Below are positions 1 through 5,607 of a stretch of 6,016 bases of DNA, one piece after another (the first letter of the stretch is position 1; each line of letters starts with the position of its first letter). This DNA is from an uncultured Porphyromonadaceae bacterium (lineage in GTDB: Bacteria > Bacteroidota > Bacteroidia > Bacteroidales > Muribaculaceae). A program made the position numbers and the translations under genes. The notes below the pieces were generated by a model. That model had not been told where the DNA came from. It did no database searches and saw only the letters and a program-made list of their open reading frames with translations. The stretch spans positions 1 to 6,016 of the forward strand of contig CAJJOO010000101.1 of assembly GCA_905193395.1 (NCBI GenBank), written 5' to 3'.

Positions 1-737
1 AGTACGATTACCTGTACTTCGGCGACAATGCCCGTGCGCCCTACGGCACACGTTCCTTTGAACTTATCTACAAGTTCACGCTGGAGGCCGTGCGCTATCT
101 GTTCGACCGGGGCTGTCCGCTGGTGATTCTGGCGTGCAACACGGCGTCGGCCAAGGCCCTGCGCTCCATCCAGCAGCGCGACCTGCCGGAAATCGATCCC
201 ACGCGCCGCGTGCTGGGCGTGATTCGTCCTACGGCCGAGGCTGTCGGCTCCATTTCCCGCAGCGGTCACGTGGGCATCCTCGGGACTCCCGGCACCGTGG
301 CATCCGGTTCCTACGAGATGGAACTTGCCAAGACCTGCCCCGGCTTTTCGGTGACTTCGCATGCCTGCCCAATGTGGGTGCCTCTGGTGGAATACCGCGA
401 GGCCGACGGGCCGGGCGCCGACTATTTCGTGCGGAAGGAAATCGAGACCGTGCTCCGTGCCGACCCTGAAATCGATACCCTGGTGCTGGCCTGCACACAC
501 TATCCCCTGCTGATTGACAAAATCCGCCAATATGTGCCCGAGGGTACAACGCTGGTGGTGCAGGGCGACATCGTGGCCCGCTCGCTGGCCGAATATCTCC
601 ACCGCCATCCCGAAATGGACGCCCGCCTGAGCCGCGACGGCTCCGTTTCCTACATAACCACCGAACTCCCCGAACGCTTCGACTCAATGGCCGGCGTGTT
701 CATGGACGCCACGGTTAATTCTGTCCGGAAATCATGA
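1..737 (+). CDS. murI: Glutamate racemase MurI, 5'-truncated by window edge
   Basis: Converts L-glutamate to D-glutamate in the cytoplasm for peptidoglycan precursor synthesis (MurD substrate). The frame is open from the window edge, with its first full codon at 3. It begins YDYLYFGDNARAPYG, a typical MurI segment, so the GTG at 90 is internal and not the start. The usual N-terminal block (VFDSGxGGLT), roughly 30-40 residues, lies outside the window. Both catalytic cysteines of this cofactor-independent racemase are present: the ACNTAS motif (Cys codon 135-137) and the LACTHYP motif (Cys codon 492-494). LGTPGTV and the C-terminal region look intact. The TGA stop overlaps the ATG of the next gene by four bases (734-737), so the two are probably translationally coupled. 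The family call is very secure; only the start is missing. Confidence 0.96.
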   Translation, partial: YDYLYFGDNARAPYGTRSFELIYKFTLEAVRYLFDRGCPLVILACNTASAKALRSIQQRDLPEIDPTRRVLGVIRPTAEAVGSISRSGHVGILGTPGTVASGSYEMELAKTCPGFSVTSHACPMWVPLVEYREADGPGADYFVRKEIETVLRADPEIDTLVLACTHYPLLIDKIRQYVPEGTTLVVQGDIVARSLAEYLHRHPEMDARLSRDGSVSYITTELPERFDSMAGVFMDATVNSVRKS

Positions 738-1462
738 AAGCGGATTCGACAGCGGCCACCCTCTATCTCTTTCCCGTGCCGATGGGCGACACCCCGCCGG
801 CACAGGTCCTCCCCGAGGCAAATATCGAAATCCTGAAAACGGTGAAGTATTTCGCCGTCGAGAATATCCGTTCGGCCCGGCGTTTCCTGCGCGCGGCCTC
901 GCGCGATATCGTAATCGACGAGTTGTCGCTCACCGAACTGAGCGAACACACCCGGCCGGAGGAAATCGACTCGATTCTGGTTCCGCTGCTCGAAGGACAC
1001 GACATGGGCGTGATCAGCGAGGCCGGCTGTCCCGCGGTGGCCGACCCAGGAAGCGACCTGGTGGCGGCCGCACAGCGCCGGGGCATCCGCGTGGTGCCGC
1101 TGGTGGGTCCGTCGAGCATCATAATGTCGCTGATGGCCTCGGGATTCAACGGCCAGAATTTCACCTTCCACGGCTATCTGCCGGTCGACGCCGCAGCCCG
1201 CAGCCGTGAGTTGCGCGAGATGCAGCGCCAGTCGCGCCACAGCCACACGACTCATATCTTCATCGAGACTCCCTACCGCAACAACCGCCTGGTGGAATTG
1301 CTGGCCAATACGCTCGGCGACGACATGGCCCTCTGCGTGGCCTCCGACATCACGGGTCCGCGCGAGTCGGTGTTGACTCGTCCCGCCGCCTGGTGGCGCG
1401 CGGCCCGGTACGACTACTCGAAGATTCCTTCTATTTTCCTTATCAACACCCTTGACCGATGA
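734..1462 (+). CDS. Short RsmI-like SAM-dependent methyltransferase (tetrapyrrole methylase fold)
   Basis: A 242-residue protein of the tetrapyrrole (corrin/porphyrin) methylase superfamily, closest to RsmI, which 2'-O-methylates C1402 of 16S rRNA. Visible motifs are LYLFPVPMGD at 10-19 (RsmI usually has LYLVPTPIGNL), SEAGCPAVADPG at 95-106 (usually SDAGTPLISDPG), PLVGPSS at 122-128 (SAM-binding loop, usually PLPGPSA) and FIETPYRNN at 176-184 (usually FYESPHR). It is shorter than E. coli RsmI (about 286 residues) and lacks its C-terminal extension. The consistent departures suggest the short Bacteroidota paralogue rather than RsmI itself, so the substrate is uncertain and I give no symbol. 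The start is the ATG in the ATGA overlap with murI, and the stop overlaps the next gene in the same way (1459-1462). Superfamily assignment is firm; exact target is not. Confidence 0.88.
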   Translation: MKADSTAATLYLFPVPMGDTPPAQVLPEANIEILKTVKYFAVENIRSARRFLRAASRDIVIDELSLTELSEHTRPEEIDSILVPLLEGHDMGVISEAGCPAVADPGSDLVAAAQRRGIRVVPLVGPSSIIMSLMASGFNGQNFTFHGYLPVDAAARSRELREMQRQSRHSHTTHIFIETPYRNNRLVELLANTLGDDMALCVASDITGPRESVLTRPAAWWRAARYDYSKIPSIFLINTLDR

Positions 1463-2466
1463 GCAGCCGCCGATATAAACGCCGTTCCGCGCGCCCGCTC
1501 GAGGACCTGCCCGGTCTGTTCGACGACGAGAATACATCCGGATTCAGCGTCGGCGACACGCGGCCGCATCCGCAGGCCGACGCCGACGCAAGTGATGGCG
1601 ACGACATGCTCCTGGACGAACGCTATGCCGTGGCGCCGCGCCGTCTGCGCTTCATTTCGTTCGGCAGCGGCTCCAGCGGCAACTGCTCGTACATCGGCAC
1701 GCAGTCCGAGGGGGTACTTATCGACGCCGGCGTCGACAACAATTACGTGACGGCCGAACTGCTGCGCAACGGCATCGACATCGCCCATATCCGAGGCATC
1801 TTCCTTACCCACGACCACGCCGACCATGTGCGTTTTGCCTACGCACTGCTGCGCCGCAATCCCCACCTGCGGCTCTATGCCACCCCGCGCACTCTCGAGG
1901 GGCTGTTGCGCCGCCACAACATCTCGCGCCGTATCAAGGACTATCACGCACCTATTTATAAGGAGCACGACTATGCCTTCGGCGACCTGCACATCACCCC
2001 CTTCGAGACGAGCCACGACGGCACGGACAACTGCGGGTATTTCGTGCGGCTGGGCGATATGACCTTCGCCGCCGCCACCGACATGGGCTGCGTCACCGAA
2101 CGCGCCGACCACTATATGCGACTGGCGCGCGCACTGATGATTGAGGCGAACTACGACGACCACATGCTGGCCACCGGCCGCTATACCGAGCATCTCAAAG
2201 CGCGAATCCGTTCGGCAACAGGCCACATGGACAATATAGAGACTGCGCGGTATCTGACCCAAATCTACACCCCGCGCCTGCGCCACGTGTTCCTCTGCCA
2301 CCTCAGCGAGGACAACAACACGCCCGAAACGGCTCTGGCCACCGTGATGAACGCATTGTGCGGAATCAATGTGCGCCCGGCCCCCTCATCGGCCGAAATC
2401 CCCGATGGAACCGTGCATATCACGGCCCTCCCTCGCTTCCGCTCCACTGAACTTTATGTTCTGTGA
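1459..2466 (+). CDS. Metallo-beta-lactamase-fold hydrolase, WalJ/YycJ-like
   Basis: A 335-residue metallo-hydrolase. The core starts near residue 63 with FGSGSSGN (68-75), a hallmark of the WalJ/YycJ group. The metal-binding set is complete: THDHADH (His118, His120, Asp122, His123), His186 in ETSHDG, Asp208 in ATDMG, and His281 in CHLSEDNNTPE, which is diagnostic for this subgroup. Relatives are thought to be cytoplasmic nucleases or phosphodiesterases, and in Firmicutes walJ accompanies the WalRK cell-wall two-component system; no such partner is seen here. The first 60 or so residues are extra compared with the usual 250-270-residue protein: a basic start (SSRRYKRRSARP) followed by an Asp-rich, low-complexity stretch. 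The ATG lies in an ATGA overlap with the methyltransferase, which supports the long start. A start closer to the core is possible but has no better support. Confidence 0.9.
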   Translation: MSSRRYKRRSARPLEDLPGLFDDENTSGFSVGDTRPHPQADADASDGDDMLLDERYAVAPRRLRFISFGSGSSGNCSYIGTQSEGVLIDAGVDNNYVTAELLRNGIDIAHIRGIFLTHDHADHVRFAYALLRRNPHLRLYATPRTLEGLLRRHNISRRIKDYHAPIYKEHDYAFGDLHITPFETSHDGTDNCGYFVRLGDMTFAAATDMGCVTERADHYMRLARALMIEANYDDHMLATGRYTEHLKARIRSATGHMDNIETARYLTQIYTPRLRHVFLCHLSEDNNTPETALATVMNALCGINVRPAPSSAEIPDGTVHITALPRFRSTELYVL

Positions 2467-2483
2467 AAGCGTTCGGAACTGTG

Positions 2484-3494
2484 ATGAGACAACTGGTAGC
2501 CATATTTTCTGCACTTGCACTGGCGGCGTCGGCCGCCGGGTGGCATACCGACATCCTTGGCGAACCTTACGAGGCTCGATACGTTGAGCAGACACCCGAC
2601 TATTCCGGCAGCGTACGCTCGACGATAGTCCGTCTGCCGTCTGCCGATACCTCCTCGCGCCGCGCGGTGCTGTACGTCCACGGCTTCAATGATTATTTCT
2701 TTCAGGACTCTATGGCTCGTGCCCTGGCCGGCGCGGGTTATAATTTCTATGCCGTCGACCTCCGGAAATACGGCCGCTCGCTGCTGCCGGGCCAGACACC
2801 CTTCGAGGTGCGCGACATCAGCGAGTACTATGCCGACATAGATTCGGCCCTGGCGCAGATGCGTGCCGACGGCATGCGGCATATTGCCCTGATGGGCCAT
2901 TCGACGGGTGGATTAATCACTTCATCCTACATGGCCGACCGCCGGCAGGCCGACAATGTCGAGGCAATGGTTCTCAACAGCCCCTTCCTGGACTGGAACG
3001 AAAGCCGCCTGAACGAAGGCCTGATGATTCCGGCCGTGCGCAGCATCGCCCCGCTGTTCCCGCGCCTGTCGATTCCCCAGGGCGGCAGCACCGGCTATGC
3101 CCGAAGCCTGCTGAAAGGCTATGGCGGCAGCGGCGAATGGGAATACGACACCACATGGAAATTCCCCGTTTCCCCGCCTGTCCAGGCCTCGTGGATTGCC
3201 GCAATCGACAAGGCACACGACCTGGTGCAGCGCGACCCGCGGATAATGCTGCCGATTCTGGTGATGCACAGCGACAGCACAGTGCAGAAAGGCGACGGAG
3301 CAGACGCCTACAACCATAAAGACGCCGTGCTCGATGTCCGCGACATCGACCGCTACGGCCGTACCTTGGGACCCGATGTGACCATTGCAACGGTCCGCGG
3401 CGGCCTCCACGACCTCGTTCTCTCTTCCCCCCGCGTCCGCCACGCCACCCTCACCCAAATCATCACTTTCCTCAACCGCCATCTGCCGGGGTAG
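2484..3494 (+). CDS. Exported alpha/beta hydrolase (serine hydrolase, monoacylglycerol-lipase/S33-like)
   Basis: Serine hydrolase of the alpha/beta fold, resembling the Hydrolase_4/lysophospholipase group. Numbered from the ATG at 2484 (336 residues), it has an HGFND oxyanion loop at 66-70, the nucleophile elbow GHSTGG with Ser140, a likely acid Asp264 in VMHSDST, and His309 in GGLHDLV, giving a full triad. Residues 1-18 look like a signal peptide: MRQ, a hydrophobic stretch rich in Ala and Leu, then ASAAG as a possible signal peptidase I site. There is no lipobox Cys, so the periplasm is likely. A longer start exists at GTG 2463, overlapping the previous stop (GTGA) and adding MKAFGTV; I prefer ATG because GTG starts are uncommon in this phylum. 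It is the last gene of the plus-strand run. The substrate (acyl ester, glycan ester or lipid) cannot be read from sequence. Confidence 0.88.
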   Translation: MRQLVAIFSALALAASAAGWHTDILGEPYEARYVEQTPDYSGSVRSTIVRLPSADTSSRRAVLYVHGFNDYFFQDSMARALAGAGYNFYAVDLRKYGRSLLPGQTPFEVRDISEYYADIDSALAQMRADGMRHIALMGHSTGGLITSSYMADRRQADNVEAMVLNSPFLDWNESRLNEGLMIPAVRSIAPLFPRLSIPQGGSTGYARSLLKGYGGSGEWEYDTTWKFPVSPPVQASWIAAIDKAHDLVQRDPRIMLPILVMHSDSTVQKGDGADAYNHKDAVLDVRDIDRYGRTLGPDVTIATVRGGLHDLVLSSPRVRHATLTQIITFLNRHLPG

Positions 3495-3623
3495 AGTCTC
3501 TCCGCATTAATTTAATCTGCAACTTTTTTCATGTCAATCAGACCAATTGATTCAATTAGTAGTGAAAAGTTTGATTATGTTTTTTTGCAACTTCCCCGGA
3601 GGCTTTCTGGAAATAGATATTTC
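3495..3623. terminator. Convergent intergenic region with a weak terminator-like repeat
   Basis: This AT-rich spacer lies between converging genes. AACTTTTTTCA (3521-3531) is imperfectly complementary to TGAAAAGTT (3563-3571), and a T7 run follows at 3580-3586 on the plus strand. The loop contains a short perfect inverted repeat, AATTGA-T-TCAATT (3545-3557). TGCAACTT occurs twice in direct orientation (3518-3525 and 3586-3593). A second small hairpin, GGAAAT-AGAT-ATTTCC (3609-3624), overlaps the stop codon of the minus-strand gene. None is a GC-rich intrinsic terminator, so a terminator role rests mainly on position. No coding region is visible. Confidence 0.3.
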
Positions 3624-4367
3624 CTATTCTTGTTTTTGACTGCCGATGGTTGGCAACGTTTCGGATTTGGAGGGATTTGAGCCGTATAGACCGAAGACGG
3701 TGCGTTTCAGAAACGGGATTCCGGTCAGGGTGTCGTACAATATGCAGATGCCGCAGGTTGTGAGGATAAATGCCAGCAGTGCGTAGAGTTCGGCGTGCAG
3801 GGTGGTGTTCACGTCAATGAAATAGAATACCGGAAGGAACACTAAGTCTTCCATTATATATAATGGAAGCGAGCGGTTCCCGAGATAATAGGCCATTCTG
3901 CCTACGGCTGTTCCGGCGGTGATATAGTGGGAAATATAAGTGAAAAAACAATAAAATGTCAAGGTGCCCGCTATTGGCGCTATGACCCTCTGAATCAGTT
4001 TGAAAACCGAATGGGGAATGACGTTGTCGAAATGAAACATCAGCGCATAGCATGCGGCGTACATTATGGTTAATGTGAGAAGCGTTATTGCAGACTTGCA
4101 TTTTCTGTCAAAATATTCGATATTTATAGCCGCAACGACGCCCAGTATGAAGAATAGATTATCGTGCAAGGCCTGCCGCCAGTGAAAATAGCCGAAAACG
4201 GGAATATCGTGTATCAGATACATCAAAATGGTTGTGCTCAGGGCATAGGTGATTAAAATCACGCTTTGTTGTCTTTTCGACAAGTTGTAAATGAGTCGGT
4301 CGAGGAGGCAATAAAACAGGATTATCAGGAAAAGGGGATGAAATAATGCGCGGTGTTCAAGTGGCAA
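3624..4367 (-). CDS. C-terminal fragment of acyltransferase 3 protein
   Basis: This is the second half of the broken gene and overlaps the first half by 43 bases. Its earliest possible start is a TTG at 4367 with no convincing initiation context, so it is probably not translated independently. It is very hydrophobic, with about seven likely membrane segments: LFLIILFYCLL, SVILITYALSTTILMYLI, DNLFFILGVVAAI, AITLLTLTIMYAACYALMF, IAPIAGTLTFYCFFTYI, LPLYIMEDLVFLPVFYFI and LYALLAFILTTCGICILY. LGNRSLPLYIMEDL matches the family's late motif (usually GxxSLxIYLxH), but with Glu in place of the common His. It ends with a short polar tail (GSQKQE) and a TAG at 3624-3626. Confidence 0.72.
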   Translation of the reverse strand: MPLEHRALFHPLFLIILFYCLLDRLIYNLSKRQQSVILITYALSTTILMYLIHDIPVFGYFHWRQALHDNLFFILGVVAAINIEYFDRKCKSAITLLTLTIMYAACYALMFHFDNVIPHSVFKLIQRVIAPIAGTLTFYCFFTYISHYITAGTAVGRMAYYLGNRSLPLYIMEDLVFLPVFYFIDVNTTLHAELYALLAFILTTCGICILYDTLTGIPFLKRTVFGLYGSNPSKSETLPTIGSQKQE

Positions 4368-4714
4368 AGCAGGTCGATTCCCAATGAAAAGAACGGGATT
4401 AGTGTGAAGACGATTGACGGGACTATGTATCGACGGAACTTCTTGATTAGTAGTTCTTTATAATCCCCTAATCTCCTATCGGTGACACTGGACTTGAGCC
4501 GACAGAATTCCTGGTAGATAAAATATCCGGATATGAAATAGAACGCGGGTACGACAAAATAGACATAAGAATCCATGAGGTGACAGTGAATGCTGACATC
4601 CTCGGGGTTGAACTTGATGATTGTGTGGCAATGCACGACTGCCAGGGCCATAAGGCCGCGGAAGGCATCTAGATGAAGTTTCCTGTTTTCAGGTATGTGA
4701 TTGCTCTTTGCCAC
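4325..4714 (-). CDS. N-terminal fragment of acyltransferase 3 protein
   Basis: This is the first half of the broken gene. From GTG 4714 it reads KLHLDAFRGLMALAVVHCH, the family signature in the first membrane helix: Asp16, Arg19 and a conserved His at 28 or 30 that is likely needed for catalysis. YFVVPAFYFISGYFIY (second helix; usually FFFLSGYL) and KKFRRYIVPSIVFTLIPF (third helix; usually KRxxRLLxPY) follow. The fragment ends at the TGA 4327-4325, in the middle of a likely helix. The frame stays open upstream to a TTG at 4792, but the promoter at 4781-4788 would put the transcript start below that codon. The sequence before residue 1 (HLDRKKRLAGFEQYTN) does not resemble the family, so I chose the GTG. 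There is no ATG in this region. GTG start confidence is moderate. Confidence 0.7.
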   Translation of the reverse strand: MAKSNHIPENRKLHLDAFRGLMALAVVHCHTIIKFNPEDVSIHCHLMDSYVYFVVPAFYFISGYFIYQEFCRLKSSVTDRRLGDYKELLIKKFRRYIVPSIVFTLIPFFSLGIDLLCHLNTAHYFIPFS

Positions 4715-4780
4715 AGATAATTGGATATTAGTGTATTGTTCGAATCCCGCGAGCCGTTTTTTCCGGTCGAGATGCACATG

Positions 4781-4808
4781 CAAAGTTAGCAATAAAAATC
4801 AATCGCCA
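4781..4808 (-). promoter_or_regulatory. Bacteroides-type promoter for the acyltransferase 3 gene (-7 and -33 elements)
   Basis: Read on the minus strand, TAACTTTG at 4788-4781 matches the Bacteroidota primary-sigma -7 consensus TAnnTTTG. A TTG lies 21 bases upstream, within an ATTG close to the -33 TTTG element. Transcription would begin a few bases below the -7 box, near 4775, leaving a leader of about 60 bases before the GTG at 4714. It is the only such motif I found in the gaps between genes. It implies that the broken acyltransferase gene can be transcribed on its own rather than only by read-through from the CatA-like gene. Confidence 0.6.
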
Positions 4809-4915
4809 GCAATTATGGTTCTGCGAAAAAAAACTTTGCAATATCGTGAAACAAATCAGCAATCATCCAGAACCTATTTTTCAGAATAATCAGGAAGATT
4901 GATGTGCAGACGGTC

Positions 4916-5539
4916 TCAGATGGAGAGTTCGTCGATTTCCGCCTGCAATAAAGACAGGAAGCGGGCGGCCTGCGCACCGTCCATCTGGGTGTGGTGGAAC
5001 TGGAACGAGACTGTCAACCGTGTTTTGAACAATGAACGGCGGTAACTGCCCCAAATCATAAACGGATTGTTGAATATGCCGCTATACATTCCTATGGCTC
5101 CATCTATATCATACTGTGCCAATGCGGAAGTTCCGATTACCATGCTCTCGGAGATGTCGTGATTCTTGCAGGTTTCGGCGACCTGCCGGGTCAACCGCAG
5201 ATAATCTGCATTGAATTTTGAAAGGTTCTCGCTGAAAGGGATGTCGCACGAACTGACCTCTCCCTCGCTGTTGGCGACAATGGCATTGACTGCCAATGAA
5301 TCATACCTGATTAGTTTGCCGCCGACCGGCAGCATATAGAATTCCTTTATCTGCGACGCGGCTTTGCCTATGCACCAGCACATGAGCATATTGAATTTCA
5401 ACCTTCGCCGGCGGCTGATACGACACAGCCGGGTCACGACGAGCGTCTTTATAAGCGTCACCATCGGCATCGGAGCCTTCATCCACATATCGAAAGCGTA
5501 GGCCCGGGTGGTATCCGCCGGATTTACTTCATGCATCAT
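4916..5539 (-). CDS. CatA-like O-acetyltransferase (chloramphenicol acetyltransferase fold)
   Basis: A 207-residue protein of the CAT fold, close to the usual 210-220. The decisive motif is FHHTQMDGAQAARF, matching HHxxxDG. The second His (183) is the expected catalytic base, with Asp187 four residues on, the same spacing as His195/Asp199 of CATIII. Upstream, VTLIKTLVVTRLCR, FNMLMCWCIGKAASQIKEF and LIRYDSLAVNAIVAN match the N-terminal half of the fold. The SxxPWxxF segment of true chloramphenicol enzymes is replaced by TSALAQYDID (137-146), so resistance should not be assumed; an O-acetyltransferase with another acceptor, acetyl-CoA dependent and cytoplasmic, is safer. CAT enzymes are trimers with active sites at subunit interfaces. 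Two ATGs stand together at 5539 and 5536; I chose the first. No Shine-Dalgarno sequence is seen, only an AT-rich leader. It follows the GNAT gene by 68 bases on the same strand. Confidence 0.82.
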   Translation of the reverse strand: MMHEVNPADTTRAYAFDMWMKAPMPMVTLIKTLVVTRLCRISRRRRLKFNMLMCWCIGKAASQIKEFYMLPVGGKLIRYDSLAVNAIVANSEGEVSSCDIPFSENLSKFNADYLRLTRQVAETCKNHDISESMVIGTSALAQYDIDGAIGMYSGIFNNPFMIWGSYRRSLFKTRLTVSFQFHHTQMDGAQAARFLSLLQAEIDELSI

Positions 5540-5607
5540 ATCTATATATTAAAAGTTCATTTATCAGAGGATGGCAAAGGAGATTGTTCGGCTCGAAATC
5601 CCGCAGA

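Larger units (their letters stand above)
3624..4714 (-). pseudogene. Membrane acyltransferase 3 family protein, split by one frameshift
   Basis: Integral membrane acyltransferase of the OafA/acyltransferase-3 (Acyl_transf_3) family, which typically moves acetyl or other acyl groups onto extracytoplasmic glycans. The N-terminal half, up to about 4325, and the C-terminal half, down to 3624, lie in different frames. The downstream frame is -1 relative to the upstream one. Adding one T to the coding-strand CCCCTTTT run (4337-4330) would join them as FIPFFLIILFY, a sensible membrane helix and the expected place in the family. The joined product would be about 363 residues from the GTG at 4714, normal for the family. 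No other stop or frame change is seen, so this is a recent mutation, a sequencing or assembly error, or less likely programmed -1 slippage. If the base is merely missing from the assembly, the gene is intact. Confidence 0.8.

Noticed and set aside
650..1537. Long open frame of 295 codons on the minus strand opposite the methyltransferase
   Set aside because: It is opposite a gene with clear family motifs, its translation resembles no known protein, and it is rich in His, Arg and Gly as expected from the reverse of GC-rich coding DNA.
1414..2301. A second 295-codon minus-strand frame opposite the WalJ-like gene
   Set aside because: Same cause: antisense of a GC-rich gene. The Val- and Ala-rich, repetitive composition and lack of domains mark it as a shadow; the equal length is coincidence.
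2922..3482. Minus-strand frame of 186 codons opposite the alpha/beta hydrolase
   Set aside because: No recognizable motif, and it fully overlaps a hydrolase gene with an intact catalytic triad.
4330..4337. Programmed -1 ribosomal frameshift site at CCCCTTTT
   Set aside because: In the upstream frame the codons are CCC TTT TCC, which does not give the standard slippery X XXY YYZ arrangement, and no obvious downstream stem-loop was seen. Mutation or sequence error is simpler.
4826..4833. T8 run on the minus strand downstream of the CatA-like gene as a terminator
   Set aside because: No convincing stem directly precedes it; only a 4-base pairing (TTTG with CAAA) was found.
4701..4889. Small plus-strand frame of 62 codons across the promoter region
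   Set aside because: It overlaps the acyltransferase N-terminus and its promoter in antisense, has no promoter of its own, and its product has no features of a real small protein.
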